Source: Fluviispira sanaruensis
Lineage (GTDB): Bacteria; Bdellovibrionota_B; Oligoflexia; Silvanigrellales; Silvanigrellaceae
Assembly: GCF_004295685.1 (NCBI RefSeq)
Contig: NZ_AP019370.1
Location: 1 to 64,000 of the forward strand
Direction: 5' to 3'
Length of the DNA: 64,000 bases
In this document: piece after piece, positions 26,656 through 37,400 of the stretch
Layout: every line of letters starts with the position of its first letter
Numbering within the stretch: the stretch's first letter is position 1
Notes under the pieces: model-generated
The model's database searches: none
What the model was told of the DNA's origin: nothing
Seen by the model: the letters and a program-made list of their open reading frames with translations, nothing else
Made by a program: the position numbers and the translations under genes

Positions 26656-27780
26656 ATGTCACTCGATGTTTCTGGAATTGCCCCATTAATGAAAATGGGG
26701 ACAATGATGACGGGTTTAGGAATAGTTTGTTTTCTCTCATATAATTTCTGCACAGGTACTTATCGAAAAGAAAATTTAATAAATATAATAAAATATCTAT
26801 TTGCATTTGGTGCAGGTTATTTCATTTTAAAATCATTTATTGATTCAAATCACGTTATTTCATTTACAAGTACAAAAATTGTTAAATATGCAAATGTAAC
26901 TGTTGTTGGTGTTTGGGCTTTTAGCTTTGATACAATTGCAAGTGCTGCACAAAATATATCAACATTTATTTCAGTTCAATCGGCAGGTGCAGCTACGGCT
27001 AGTATAGCGATTATATTTGCTGGAATTGCATTGCATTCTAGGCTTGCAATGAATGCTTGGAGAGGTACAGCGGAGGTATTTGAATCATTTATTTTTGGAA
27101 CAATTGCTTTTCTTTGTTTAGCTTATTTTGATGTCATTTATGAATGTATGAGTCTTTTTTTAGATGCGATGGTTAGTTCCCTCTTTGATTATAACATTTA
27201 CGAGAGATACTCGATATCACTAAATCCAATATTAGATGCAAATAGAAATTTAGTAAAAAATATTTCTTCATTTAATATACTTGGCAGTTTTAGCAACATG
27301 ATTTCAATGGCTTTAGGAGGGATTACACTTATGCTTTTATTTGTTATGGACCTCGTTAATTTATTGCTTTATATGATGCAATATTTTGGTTTACTCCTAT
27401 TACCTACATTCACAATTATGATGAGTTTTTTTTCAGGAATAGATCCGACAAAGCCATTAAAATTATGTGGTGCATTTGCATGTATGTCTTTGCTAGCAAA
27501 GACTCAAATAATTGTTATGAATCTTCTCTTTTCTTCATTTTCGTCGACAGAAGCGGGTGCAGTTGGTGAGGCGGTATCTCAATTGGATCTAGGAATTGCA
27601 CTTGCTGGCGATAATTTAACGCTTATATTTAAAGTTACAATTTCAATTATATGCTCTCTTGTAATGATTTTCTTAGTATCAACAAAAGTTTTGGTTGCAG
27701 TATTTAACATTGTTGCAACAAGCCAAATGGCTCCCATGATAGGTCAAACTCGTGCTCTTATAAATAATATAAGGAGATAA
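26656..27780 (+). CDS. virB6: VirB6/TrbL-like inner-membrane channel protein
   Basis: A 374-residue polytopic membrane protein with about seven hydrophobic segments, among them GTMMTGLGIVCFLSYNF, ATASIAIIFAGIALHS, LGGITLMLLFVMDLVNLLLY and VTISIICSLVMIFLVS. It contains the central Trp-bearing MNAWRGTAEVFESFIFGTIAFL region and a polar C-terminal tail. Topology, length and position between VirB5-like and VirB8-like genes fit VirB6/TrbL, which forms the inner-membrane base of the channel. A one-base gap links it to the next gene. Confidence 0.78.
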   Translation: MSLDVSGIAPLMKMGTMMTGLGIVCFLSYNFCTGTYRKENLINIIKYLFAFGAGYFILKSFIDSNHVISFTSTKIVKYANVTVVGVWAFSFDTIASAAQNISTFISVQSAGAATASIAIIFAGIALHSRLAMNAWRGTAEVFESFIFGTIAFLCLAYFDVIYECMSLFLDAMVSSLFDYNIYERYSISLNPILDANRNLVKNISSFNILGSFSNMISMALGGITLMLLFVMDLVNLLLYMMQYFGLLLLPTFTIMMSFFSGIDPTKPLKLCGAFACMSLLAKTQIIVMNLLFSSFSSTEAGAVGEAVSQLDLGIALAGDNLTLIFKVTISIICSLVMIFLVSTKVLVAVFNIVATSQMAPMIGQTRALINNIRR

Positions 27781-27781
27781 A

Positions 27782-28435
27782 ATGAGTGAGAATAAAAGTA
27801 ATAAATTTATATTAAATCTAGGATATTATTCTGTAATTATACAGAGATATTTTTGGGTAGTCGGTGTCCCGTATATAATAATTTCACCATTTATCTGGGG
27901 TAATTATTATAAACCACCACCACCTTTACCAGCTCAATTAATGCCTGTTCTAGTGGTGGATTCAGTTGGAAATGCTAAAAAAATAATATGTGACACAAAA
28001 GATGAAGTAGAATTATTGCCGCTCGCAAAAAAGCAAGTCGTACAATTTGCTTCAGCAATGCTTTCTTGGCCACAGGAAAAATCTGAAGCATCAGCAAGAA
28101 TAGCAAGATTTGCAAAATACTTTTCACAGGATAGAGCTTCGCAAGCACAAGGATTTTTTAATCAACAGTCAGCTAAAATTCTATCTGAGTCAGTTCATTC
28201 ACAAGCAAGCTTTACAATAACCGGAATGAGTGCTGATTTTGATCAAAGTTCAAATGAATTTGTTGTTGTTTTTGATGGAATTCAAACTGTTTTAAAAAAC
28301 GAAATTAAAACGTCAGATAAGATAAGCGTTGACATTGTATTAAAATTATCCAGCGAAAATAGAAAAAAATACGAGGAAGTTGTTCTTGAAATAAAAAGTG
28401 TAAATATGAGGGTAAAAAAGAATGATAGTATTTAA
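27782..28435 (+). CDS. virB8: VirB8-like inner-membrane assembly protein
   Basis: A 217-residue protein with one N-terminal membrane helix (YFWVVGVPYIIISPFIWG, about 23-40) and a periplasmic domain of VirB8/TraE size. The proline-rich stretch KPPPPLPAQL follows the membrane helix. Position and topology fit VirB8, which links inner- and outer-membrane parts of the channel. It overlaps the VirB9-like gene by 14 bp. Confidence 0.68.
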   Translation: MSENKSNKFILNLGYYSVIIQRYFWVVGVPYIIISPFIWGNYYKPPPPLPAQLMPVLVVDSVGNAKKIICDTKDEVELLPLAKKQVVQFASAMLSWPQEKSEASARIARFAKYFSQDRASQAQGFFNQQSAKILSESVHSQASFTITGMSADFDQSSNEFVVVFDGIQTVLKNEIKTSDKISVDIVLKLSSENRKKYEEVVLEIKSVNMRVKKNDSI

Positions 28436-29282
28436 ATTATTAAAACATTTTTTTTATATTATTTTAATTGTTAAGTTTGCAAATATTTATGCAAGCGACA
28501 TTGAAGGATTTTATATCCCACAGGGGAAATTTGACAGTGCTATGCCAACTGTAACAATGAGATTAGATAAAATACATCCTCCAGTTATTCGTGTTGCACC
28601 TTCAAGGCCAACTGTTGTCGTGTTTCCTATTCAAGTTTCAAGGTGTTTTAGTGATAATAAAGCTTTAAAAGTTGAAAAAGCTGATCCAATTAAACCTAGT
28701 TCATTTCAAGCAGGTCAAGAAAGTGAAAATTTTTCAGCAATCATTTTAAAAGTAAATGGCACAGCAATTACAGAAAAATTTCTAGATCAAACACAGATTT
28801 CATGTTTATTAATCGATTCAAGCCTTTACCCAATTGGAATTGAATTTACTGATGTAAATGCTTATAGCATTGTAAAACTTCTCGAAGAAACATCTTCAAT
28901 TAGATCTCCAAATATTGATATGGATGGCTATGCCGCTATACGAATAGGTCAAAATAATCATAATAATTTTAAGCAAAGAAAAAAAGAGGAGAGAGTAATT
29001 CCCGAACAAATAAAGGAAAAGAAGTCATTAGATTTAAATAAAAAAAGAAATTTAGAAAAGGTTCCAAGATATGAGAAAAATGAAAAGGCTCTTCTGGTAG
29101 ATAAAAGTTTTATAAATCAAAGACAAAAAAATATTGAATTATCTATAGAAGATGAAATATCAAAAAAACTTGAACAAAAGGGTTACTCAAAAATTGAAAA
29201 TCGACAACTGAATAAGATTAATGAATTTACAATTGCAGAAAGATTAGAAGAAAAGGGTTTTTTCAAAATTCAAGGGGACTAA
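28422..29282 (+). CDS. virB9: VirB9/TraK-like secretin-type channel protein
   Basis: A 286-residue secreted protein (signal peptide with cleavage near IYAS). Residues about 50-150 have the beta-strand pattern of the TraK/VirB9 N-terminal domain (IRVAPSRPTVVVFPIQVSRC, later TQISCLLIDSSLYPIGIEF). The C-terminal third is lysine- and glutamate-rich and low in complexity (KERVIPEQIKEKKSLD). It would form part of the outer-membrane core with VirB10. Overlaps its upstream gene and ends one base before the next. Confidence 0.72.
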   Translation: MIVFKLLKHFFYIILIVKFANIYASDIEGFYIPQGKFDSAMPTVTMRLDKIHPPVIRVAPSRPTVVVFPIQVSRCFSDNKALKVEKADPIKPSSFQAGQESENFSAIILKVNGTAITEKFLDQTQISCLLIDSSLYPIGIEFTDVNAYSIVKLLEETSSIRSPNIDMDGYAAIRIGQNNHNNFKQRKKEERVIPEQIKEKKSLDLNKKRNLEKVPRYEKNEKALLVDKSFINQRQKNIELSIEDEISKKLEQKGYSKIENRQLNKINEFTIAERLEEKGFFKIQGD

Positions 29283-29283
29283 G

Positions 29284-30501
29284 ATGCAATCGAAAAATCG
29301 AAATAAAATTATTGGTTCTATTTTTCTAGGAGTTTTTGGGCTTGGTTCATTTGCTGCAATTTTTTCATCATCCCCGAATGGGGATGAAATAAGAGAAAAA
29401 GTGAATGAAGAGGCAAAGAAAGCTTCACTCTCTGAAAGGCTTCGAGCAAACGAATTAAAACCAATCGAGTTAGGACATGCAAAAGTTTCTGATAAAGAAA
29501 CACAGAATTTTGAAAATAAAAATCGCACGGATAAAATGGTTGAAAATGTTGAGAATAAAAATAAAGAGTTGTCATATACTAAGAATATGACAACATCTCC
29601 TTGGGATGCAGCACTAACAGGAAAAAAGCTTATCAGCGATTCTGAATCAGAAAATCGTTCTGAAGGAAATGAAAATAATGAATCAACAACAAAAGAAAAA
29701 GACGCTCAACAGTTTGTTCAGATTGTAAATAATAAAGGGTTAGTAAAAGATGCTGTGATAAAGCAAATTGAGGTTACAGAAAAGTTTGATTCAACGAGTC
29801 AAGTAAATACAGAGAACCACAAGGTCCAAAAAGAGCAAGAAAAACCTAAGCCAATACTCACAAAATTTGAGCGTCTTGCAAAAATGAGTGATCAGAGCAT
29901 TTCAATAATTGCTGGGCGTGAGAGGGTGGCTGGTAGAGGACAGATGTTTAAAGCTGGGACGAGAGTTTTTGCCATTTTACCTGATAAACTCACAATATCG
30001 AGTGATGAAAATATAGATACAAGCTTAATTGCATTTGGTTCAACGGAACAAAAATTTCCTAATAATGTAACATTCGTAGGGAAAGCGAAGCTTAATAAAC
30101 CAAGCAGAAGAGTAGAAATTATAATTGATAAATGTGTGAATACACGTGATGATTCTCCTCCAATCCCATGTAAGGCAATTGTTAAAGACATCTTAGGTGA
30201 CAATGGATTATCTGGAAAAATATATGATCCTTCAAATTGGCAACTATTAATAACGACAGCGACTACATTTCTCTCTACATATGTTCTTTCAAGCCTAACA
30301 ACAACAGTGACACAAACAGGGGTGACAGTTGATCAAACGGTTGCAAATCAAGTTCGGCAAGCTTTAGGTGGCTCTATTAATGCAGTAGGCAACAGATTAA
30401 TTGATAGCATTAATAGAGGTGGAACAGAAATTACAATAGCTTCAGGAGCAATTGTTCAGATATTTTTTACAGATACGACAGATACTTGGAATATAGATTA
30501 A
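29284..30501 (+). CDS. virB10: VirB10/TrbI-like channel protein
   Basis: A 405-residue protein with one N-terminal membrane helix (IIGSIFLGVFGLGSFAAIF, about 9-27) and a long polar linker. The C-terminal VirB10 beta-barrel domain (from about 200) shows the usual VAGRGQMFKAGTRVFAILPDKL, followed by VGKAKLNKPSRRVEIIIDKC and TEITIASGAIVQIFFTDTTD. It spans from inner to outer membrane and senses ATP use by VirB4 and VirD4. Gene order B8-B9-B10 is canonical. Confidence 0.88.
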   Translation: MQSKNRNKIIGSIFLGVFGLGSFAAIFSSSPNGDEIREKVNEEAKKASLSERLRANELKPIELGHAKVSDKETQNFENKNRTDKMVENVENKNKELSYTKNMTTSPWDAALTGKKLISDSESENRSEGNENNESTTKEKDAQQFVQIVNNKGLVKDAVIKQIEVTEKFDSTSQVNTENHKVQKEQEKPKPILTKFERLAKMSDQSISIIAGRERVAGRGQMFKAGTRVFAILPDKLTISSDENIDTSLIAFGSTEQKFPNNVTFVGKAKLNKPSRRVEIIIDKCVNTRDDSPPIPCKAIVKDILGDNGLSGKIYDPSNWQLLITTATTFLSTYVLSSLTTTVTQTGVTVDQTVANQVRQALGGSINAVGNRLIDSINRGGTEITIASGAIVQIFFTDTTDTWNID

Positions 30502-30526
30502 ATACTATAAATATAAAGGAATTATT

Positions 30527-31321
30527 ATGTATTTAATCATATTAATTACATTTATTTCTTCTATTTCATTTTGTAACGAATATGCACGTGCAAAAGAAAA
30601 TTATAAGCATGGTGCTGACTTTAAACCAAGTCTTATATATCCAGTAAAATATTATAAAATAATAGATAAATTTGGCTGGGAAAAATTTAATTCGAGCAAT
30701 TTTAAGAGCTCAATTACGTTTGAAAAAGGTAATAAAAAGGTCTTTTCGGCAGCAAATGGAAAGGTTATTATTTCGGGATTTATTGGTAGTGAGGGGGTTA
30801 TAATTATTAAATCGGAGGATTATTATACTGTTTATAAAGGGATTCAAGATTTCTTTGTTGGAAAAAATAAGTACGTAATTGCTGGTCAATTGATAGGAGG
30901 TATGCATGAACGTTCAAAATTAAGATTTGAAGTCAGGGATGATTTTGGAAATTCTTATGACCCTGAAAATTATTTCTTATCAAAGAAAGCGGTAAAAATA
31001 AAAGTAAAAGGAGAGTTATATAGAACATTTTTTGCATTTATGAATATGCATGGTTTTACAGAGAAACAAATTCCAATTATGTACTGTATAGCAAACTTAG
31101 AGTCATCATTTAATCCGAAAGCGATAAATTATAATCGAAATAAAACATTTGATACTGGACTTTTTCAAATTAATGACATTTGGCTAAAGAAATGCAATGT
31201 GACACGAAAAGAATTGTTTGATGTAAGAAAAAATGCAGCTTGCGCAAGAATTGTGCTTCTTAAGCAAGGTTTTAACGCATGGGTTACATATAAGAAATTT
31301 TATCCACATCGATGCTCATAA
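30527..31321 (+). CDS. virB1: VirB1-like lytic transglycosylase with degenerate M23 domain
   Basis: A 264-residue exported protein with two parts. Residues about 55-150 follow an M23 (LytM) peptidase fold: AANGKVIISG, GVIIIKSEDYYTVYKGI, KYVIAGQLIGG and LRFEVRD. The Zn-binding His residues of active enzymes are missing (YKGI where the family has YAHL, LRFEV where it has LHFEV). From about 160 there is a transglycosylase domain: Glu in ANLESSFNPKAIN and DTGLFQINDIWLKKC, then AWVTYKKFY. It would open peptidoglycan for the channel. AAGGA lies upstream of the ATG. Confidence 0.78.
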   Translation: MYLIILITFISSISFCNEYARAKENYKHGADFKPSLIYPVKYYKIIDKFGWEKFNSSNFKSSITFEKGNKKVFSAANGKVIISGFIGSEGVIIIKSEDYYTVYKGIQDFFVGKNKYVIAGQLIGGMHERSKLRFEVRDDFGNSYDPENYFLSKKAVKIKVKGELYRTFFAFMNMHGFTEKQIPIMYCIANLESSFNPKAINYNRNKTFDTGLFQINDIWLKKCNVTRKELFDVRKNAACARIVLLKQGFNAWVTYKKFYPHRCS

Positions 31322-31338
31322 TTAATTTGGGGTCTAAA

Positions 31339-31560
31339 ATGAATAGAGTTAATTTTTTTGACAGAGTTGCAAATCAAATTCTTGAAGAATTGTCAGTGAA
31401 TGATTCTTCTTCGTTTGAAGAAAATGTTGATAAGTTCTTGAATGATATTGAGTTTCAAAATTTCATTTTGAGAAAAAATTTTCTTCAGCCCCTTCCTAGT
31501 GTTGTAACCGCAAGTGTTTTATCCACAATAATTATAAATTGTAATAAATATAAAGTATAA
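31339..31560 (+). CDS. Small hypothetical protein in the transfer operon
   Basis: A 73-residue acidic N-terminal, hydrophobic C-terminal protein (LPSVVTASVLSTIIINC). No family is recognised. The ATG at 31339 is chosen because GGGGT precedes it; an earlier ATG at 31312 overlaps the transglycosylase gene. It may be a minor membrane component of transfer. Confidence 0.5.
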   Translation: MNRVNFFDRVANQILEELSVNDSSSFEENVDKFLNDIEFQNFILRKNFLQPLPSVVTASVLSTIIINCNKYKV

Positions 31561-31609
31561 TAAAAATCTATTTATTTAAATAAAAACATTAAAATAAGGA
31601 TAATAAAAT

Positions 31610-31909
31610 ATGAATAATGTTGAAAAATTATCTGTGAAAAAACAATTTTTTTTATCTGTAAAATCATTTATAGATAAAATGGATCGATTTACAAATAATT
31701 TTGAGTCTTATTTTCTTGAAATCATTGAAAGAATTATCTATATAATTATTGCTTTATTTATTTCTTCTGTTTTTTATATTTATGTTCACTGTTTACTAAA
31801 CGATAAAATTCTAAATAACAAACAATTAGAAGTTTTACTAAAAGAGACACCAACGGTGATAGTATTTTTAATAATATGTTTAATGATAGTTAAATTTTTT
31901 AAATCATAA
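31610..31909 (+). CDS. Small two-helix membrane protein
   Basis: A 99-residue protein with membrane helices at about 42-64 (RIIYIIIALFISSVFYIYVH) and 82-96 (TVIVFLIICLMIVKFF). It has an AAGGATAA ribosome site. It lies between the transglycosylase and VirD4 genes and may support the coupling protein at the membrane; the family is unknown. Confidence 0.55.
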   Translation: MNNVEKLSVKKQFFLSVKSFIDKMDRFTNNFESYFLEIIERIIYIIIALFISSVFYIYVHCLLNDKILNNKQLEVLLKETPTVIVFLIICLMIVKFFKS

Positions 31910-31966
31910 TATTTAAAATAATAGATTTATTACTTTACATACTTAAAATTTAATAGGGAATCACTT

Positions 31967-34336
31967 ATGAAAAGTTCTAACTATGGATTAGATATTTGCT
32001 ATTCTTATGGTGCAAAAATTCTTAAAGAGATGAAGGTTTATATCATTTTGTCTTTTTTAGGTGCTTTACTGTTCACTCTTCTTACAATTCAATTAAAGTT
32101 TCAAGGGGGAATAAGCTGGTATTTTGATCTCGCGTATAAAAAATTTACATATTATATAAAGTCAGAAGTTTTTTCTATTTTTGCTAATGATAGTGATAAA
32201 ATTTCTCATTTAATTATTGATAAATTTTGGAAAGCTCACAGTTCAGATACAAATCTTTTTATCTTTACATTTATATTTGGGTTTATGGCTTCGTTAGGAC
32301 TAGCAATATATTTTACAAAAAAAATTGGCATTAAATTTAAGGATGGTGTTTCTGAAAGAAAAGATGAATTGCATTATGTCGAACCAGATGAACTTATAAA
32401 AGAGATTAAAAGAGATGTGAAAGATCTTGCAAACAATATTGAATATACTAAAAATGACCTCGTTATTTCAAAGTCTAAAATAAGAATTCCAGATAAAATC
32501 GCGAGTTTGCACTTTGGAATGTGTGGTGCTCCTGCAACAGGCAAAACCAATGCAATGGATGAGCAACTCGTACAAGAAAGGAAATTTAAAAATAAAGTTT
32601 TAATTCTTGATCCACGGGGTGAGTTCTTTGCAAAGCATGGCAAAGAAGGCGATCATATTTTGTCACTCTATGATAGACGTGCTAGAAAATGGAATTTTTG
32701 GTGTGAAAATCTACCACCTAAATTTCTGGCAAATGCATTAATTGAAATGAAAGAAGGAGGCGCAAGTAATAAATTCTTCGATAAAACAGGTCGCGAGGTT
32801 ATGGCGGCTGCTCTTCGCATTGCTAAATCACAAGAAGAATTGTGGCAAATTGTAAATTATTCTGAAGAAGATTTATATAATTTGCTTTTAGATAATAAAG
32901 AACTCTCAAAACAATATCTCGGAAAAAAAGCAAGTGGACAAAGTGCTGGTGTTATTGCTAGCGCATTTATGAATCTAAACTTCATTAAATATTTGAATCA
33001 TCATGTAATGGAAATGGAAAGATTAACGGGTGATATTGAAGAAGAGTTTTCATTAACGAAATGGGTCGCCAATGATGATGATACATCATGGATTTTTATC
33101 ATAGATGAAAATCGAAATTTGGAAGATGCAAAGCCTCTGCACAGATTATGGTTTGATATCGTGACGAGCTCGAGTTTTGATCGAGATACGAGCAAGAAAA
33201 ATTTAAGGCAAATTAGCCTCTACTGTGATGAAATTTCAACTGTAGGTAATCTTCCTACCCTCCCATTGGTTTTCGATAAAGGAAGGCGCTTTAAAACGAA
33301 AATGGTAATAGGCTTCCAGTCTTTCCCTCAGCTTGAAATTATTTACGGTCGAGAAATAGCGCAAAGCATTTATCAAGGGTTACAAAACATTATTGTTTTT
33401 GCATGTAATAGTAGAAAAGAAGCTGAAATTTATACGGATCGTATGGGAAGGTCTGAGGTTGTTGAGCTTGATACATCGATGTCTGTAGGAGGAAGGCACA
33501 GCACAAACCTCTCACAAAGAACGCGGCAGGTAGATTCTGTAACTCCTTCACAAATTCAAGCGCTGAAAGATAACCAAGCATTTCTAAAATTGGCACGTTT
33601 TAACCCTACTAAAGTTGAATTTGAGTATGTAGGACTTGAAACTGTAAATAAAGGGTCTCTCTCTGAAGTTGCAGAAAGTTCGTGGCTCGATACTTTTGAA
33701 TTGATTCCTTATGAATCTAAAGAAATGATTGCAAATAAAGAAAAAGAATTACTAGAAAAATCTGCAAATCCAGAAAATAGTGCTCAAAAAGAAATGCTTC
33801 AAGAGTTTTCAAAAAGCTTAAAATATCTAGTTGATAGTGCGGTGAAAGTTTATTTAAATAAGCCGATTGATAAAGAAAGTTTAAATTTAATAGCTGTCGA
33901 AATTATGGAGAAATATGGTTCATCAAAATCAACGAAGCTAAAAATAAATGAAATTTTCTATGGCTTATTTATTAATGATAAAACGAAACTAATACATGTA
34001 ATCTGTGATTCGTTAGAGTTTACAATAAATTTTCCAACTATTGATGTACAAAAATTTAGTGCAAAATCAAAGAATGATTTTCCAAAAAGTAAGTCAGATC
34101 AAGACGAGGTGAGTTCACGAAAGGGAGATACATCGAGTTCATCAGGTGTTGGAATTAAAATACCAAATACATTCAATATTGATAAGAGCGAGGAAACAAA
34201 CATAAATAAAGAGGAAACAAAAGAACCTGAAGTCAAGTTTAAATCTATTCCAATCCATTTTAGATCTCCTCTGCAAGATAAGTCAGATTCAAATTCCAAA
34301 GAAAAAATCTCTGAAAATGAAATGAGCATTCAATAA
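31967..34336 (+). CDS. virD4: Type IV coupling protein VirD4/TraD
   Basis: A 789-residue coupling ATPase that would hand the relaxase-DNA complex to the channel. Two N-terminal membrane helices (VYIILSFLGALLFTLLTIQL and LFIFTFIFGFMASLGLAIYF) are followed by the ATPase domain. Walker A GAPATGKTNAM lies near residue 187, with ILDPRGEFFAKHG after it. Walker B SLYCDEIST lies near 417, and the TraD-type LPLVFDKGRRFKTKMVIGFQSFPQLE follows. The last 100 residues are acidic and low in complexity, like the relaxase-binding tail of F TraD. Confidence 0.92.
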   Translation: MKSSNYGLDICYSYGAKILKEMKVYIILSFLGALLFTLLTIQLKFQGGISWYFDLAYKKFTYYIKSEVFSIFANDSDKISHLIIDKFWKAHSSDTNLFIFTFIFGFMASLGLAIYFTKKIGIKFKDGVSERKDELHYVEPDELIKEIKRDVKDLANNIEYTKNDLVISKSKIRIPDKIASLHFGMCGAPATGKTNAMDEQLVQERKFKNKVLILDPRGEFFAKHGKEGDHILSLYDRRARKWNFWCENLPPKFLANALIEMKEGGASNKFFDKTGREVMAAALRIAKSQEELWQIVNYSEEDLYNLLLDNKELSKQYLGKKASGQSAGVIASAFMNLNFIKYLNHHVMEMERLTGDIEEEFSLTKWVANDDDTSWIFIIDENRNLEDAKPLHRLWFDIVTSSSFDRDTSKKNLRQISLYCDEISTVGNLPTLPLVFDKGRRFKTKMVIGFQSFPQLEIIYGREIAQSIYQGLQNIIVFACNSRKEAEIYTDRMGRSEVVELDTSMSVGGRHSTNLSQRTRQVDSVTPSQIQALKDNQAFLKLARFNPTKVEFEYVGLETVNKGSLSEVAESSWLDTFELIPYESKEMIANKEKELLEKSANPENSAQKEMLQEFSKSLKYLVDSAVKVYLNKPIDKESLNLIAVEIMEKYGSSKSTKLKINEIFYGLFINDKTKLIHVICDSLEFTINFPTIDVQKFSAKSKNDFPKSKSDQDEVSSRKGDTSSSSGVGIKIPNTFNIDKSEETNINKEETKEPEVKFKSIPIHFRSPLQDKSDSNSKEKISENEMSIQ

Positions 34337-34427
34337 ACTGTGCAGATGATATATTCAGCACAGGCATTTTATTTGGAATCAAAATTTAAAATTAAGAATA
34401 AATAAATCAAAATAAGGATTTTTAATT

Positions 34428-37400
34428 ATGCTTTCAATTGAAAATGTTTCACTTAGTATGGGCAGAAGCTACTATAAAAAAGATAACTATTATACCAACG
34501 AAAAATCGGCTGAATTTTCGCAATGGTATGGAAAATCAGCAGTTGAATTAGGGTTAGAAGGTAAAGTCGATTTTAAGCAATTCGATAACTTACTATTTGG
34601 CTATTCAGCTGACGGAAAAAAAGCATTAGCAACCAATGCCATTGATCCTAAAAAATATGAGGAACCCTCTTTAACAAAAAAAGATAAGGGGATTCTTGAG
34701 TTTAGTCTTATTAAAATAGCTGAAAAATATGAGCTTGAGCGTGAAGCTCAGGAAAAATTACTTAAAATAACAAATCATTATACAAGATTTCCGACAAAAC
34801 TAAAGAAAAAAGATTTTAATGAGTGCATGAATTCCTTCAAAAATGTTCTTAAATCTTCAAATTTAAAAGGGATAAAAAGAGAGGAGTTTTTAGAGCTAAG
34901 TTCACAGCTACTAGAGAGAGTGACGAGACCTGTAGAAAGAAGAGGAGGTTACGATCTCACATTTAATGCCCCAAAATCAGTTTCAATTGTAGCGCTCGTA
35001 CACAAAGATAAGGAAGTGCTACAAGCTCATCGGGATGCTGTTTTAAAAGTTTTAGATGTTATTGAAAATGATTATGCTAAAACTCGCGTTGGCGATAATG
35101 TTAAAAGAGAAATTGAAAATGCAAAAAAACTTATTATAGCAACATTTGAACATGATATGAGTAGAGAAATTGATCCACATCTTCATACACATTGCGTGAT
35201 TTTTAATTTAATTAACCGCGGTGATGGAGAGTGGCGAGCGCTTCATGCGGATGACTATCGTAATTATTCCAAATATCTTGGTATGATTTATCAAAATGAA
35301 CTCGCGTATAAAGTACAAAATATTGGCTATGAGATTGAAGTAAATACTAACGGAACGTTTGAAATAAAAGGGATTCCAAATGATTTGAAGCAGCACTTCT
35401 CTAAGCGTAGAAATCAGATGGTAAATGAGCTAGGAGTAACTGATCAAAAATCAGCAAGGGAGCTCGTTAAATTTGAACGTGCTAAAAAGAATGAAAAGAT
35501 TGACCATGCAGCAGAAGCTAAAAGGTGGGCATTTGAAGAATCTATTTTTGAATACAATCGAAATTTAAAAGGGAAAACTATAGATAAAGATTTGATATAT
35601 ACTGAAGAGTATAGAAAAGAAAAATTAAATGAATCAGTCACTGACGCATTTAGCCAAACAAGTGATAGACAAGTTCTTTTTAGTATTGAAAATGCAAAAA
35701 TGACGCATATTCAGAACAACTACGGTAAATATCAATATGACGAGTTAATGAGCCCTCTCAATAATCGGATTGAGAAAGATTTGATTGCTGTTCAAGTTTT
35801 AAATGGAGTGAAATACTTAACAAAAGAATCCTTAGAAATTGAAGAAAATACTGCTAAAATATTACAGAAAGAAGGCTTTTATGAAAGTATATCAGAGAAG
35901 AAAAAGATAAATGAGTTATTTGAAGATAAAAATAAATTTAATCTAGACAGTAAAAATTCAATTATTGAGAGTGTAAAAAATATTTTAGAACATCAATCTC
36001 ACAATAAAAAAGATGAAATTTTAAAATTATTAGAAAGTAGTATTAGAGAAGATAAAAGACTCTCATCTGAAGAAATACATGAGTTGATAGAAGAAATAAC
36101 AGATATAAATAACCTATCAAATTTAAAGAAGAGTGAGAGAAATGTTGTATTAACTGAAATTATTGTCAATGTAACTAAGGCTTCAGGTTTTAATAAAGGG
36201 CAAAGAAATGCAATTGAAGAAACCTTGTTATCAAATGATAGAAGTTTAATTTGGGAGGGTGTTGCTGGCGCTGGTAAGACTTATGCTTTGAAAACAGTTA
36301 TTGATGAAGCTATAAAATTTGGATATGAAGTTCGCGGTTTTGCTCAAAATGGGGATGCTGCCTCAATTTTATCAAATGAAACAGGTGTTCAAGCTCAGAC
36401 AATTGATAGTCTTGTGCTTTCAAAATTAAATAACGAAGGCACACAACAAAATAATAAAAAACTTTGGATAATAGATGAGTCAGGATTAATCAATGCAAAA
36501 TTAGGATATGAGCTCGTTAAAAGAGCTGACGCAGAAAATGCGAGAATGATTATTGTCGGGGGAATTTCGCAGCTTTCTGCTCCATCTGCTGGGCATTTTT
36601 TAAAGTTTGTGAGTCGATATACAAACATTAAAACAGTTAGATTAGACGAATCAGTTAGACAAAAGAATAGAGATCTTGCTCAAGGAGTGAAGTATTTAAA
36701 CGCATTTGATCTGCAAAAACTTGACTCTGCTTATTATAAAAACACGGCAAAAGAATTAGCACAAAAGGCTGTATTTCATTTTAAAAGCTCAATTGAAGAG
36801 TTTAAAACAGAGGAAGGCAGAATTCATAATGCTGTAAAATATTTTCTTTCATTAAGTGAAAGCGAAATGAACAAGTCGCTGATAGTCGCTAAAACACACA
36901 ATTCTATCAATGAAATAACAAAAGGAATTCGAGAAGGACTTAAGCAAAGAGGATACTTAAAAAATGAAATTGAAGCTAAGTCCTACGTTCCTGTTTCTGT
37001 AAGCAAAAAGCAATTAAAATATGCTTTAAATTATGAAATAGGCAACGTTGTTGTGACTGAAAATCCTAATACAGTTTTAAAAGCAAATGAAAGTTATCTC
37101 ATTAAAGATAGGGACACAATAAATAACACCATTTCACTTGAGGACAAAAACGGCAATAGTTTTGTAGTTAAACCAGAGCAGGTAAAAGATATTTTTCAAT
37201 TTAGGGCACAAAATATATCAATTGCTGAAAATGATTGGATGAGTTGGAGAAAAAATAGCAAAGAACGGGGACGTTTAAATAAACAAATGTTTAAGATTAC
37301 AGAAATAAATGAGGAATCAAGAACTGCAAAAATAAAATACGAAAGGGGAACAGAAGACACAATCTACTTAGACAGCTTAAATTTTATGTCGCATTCATGG

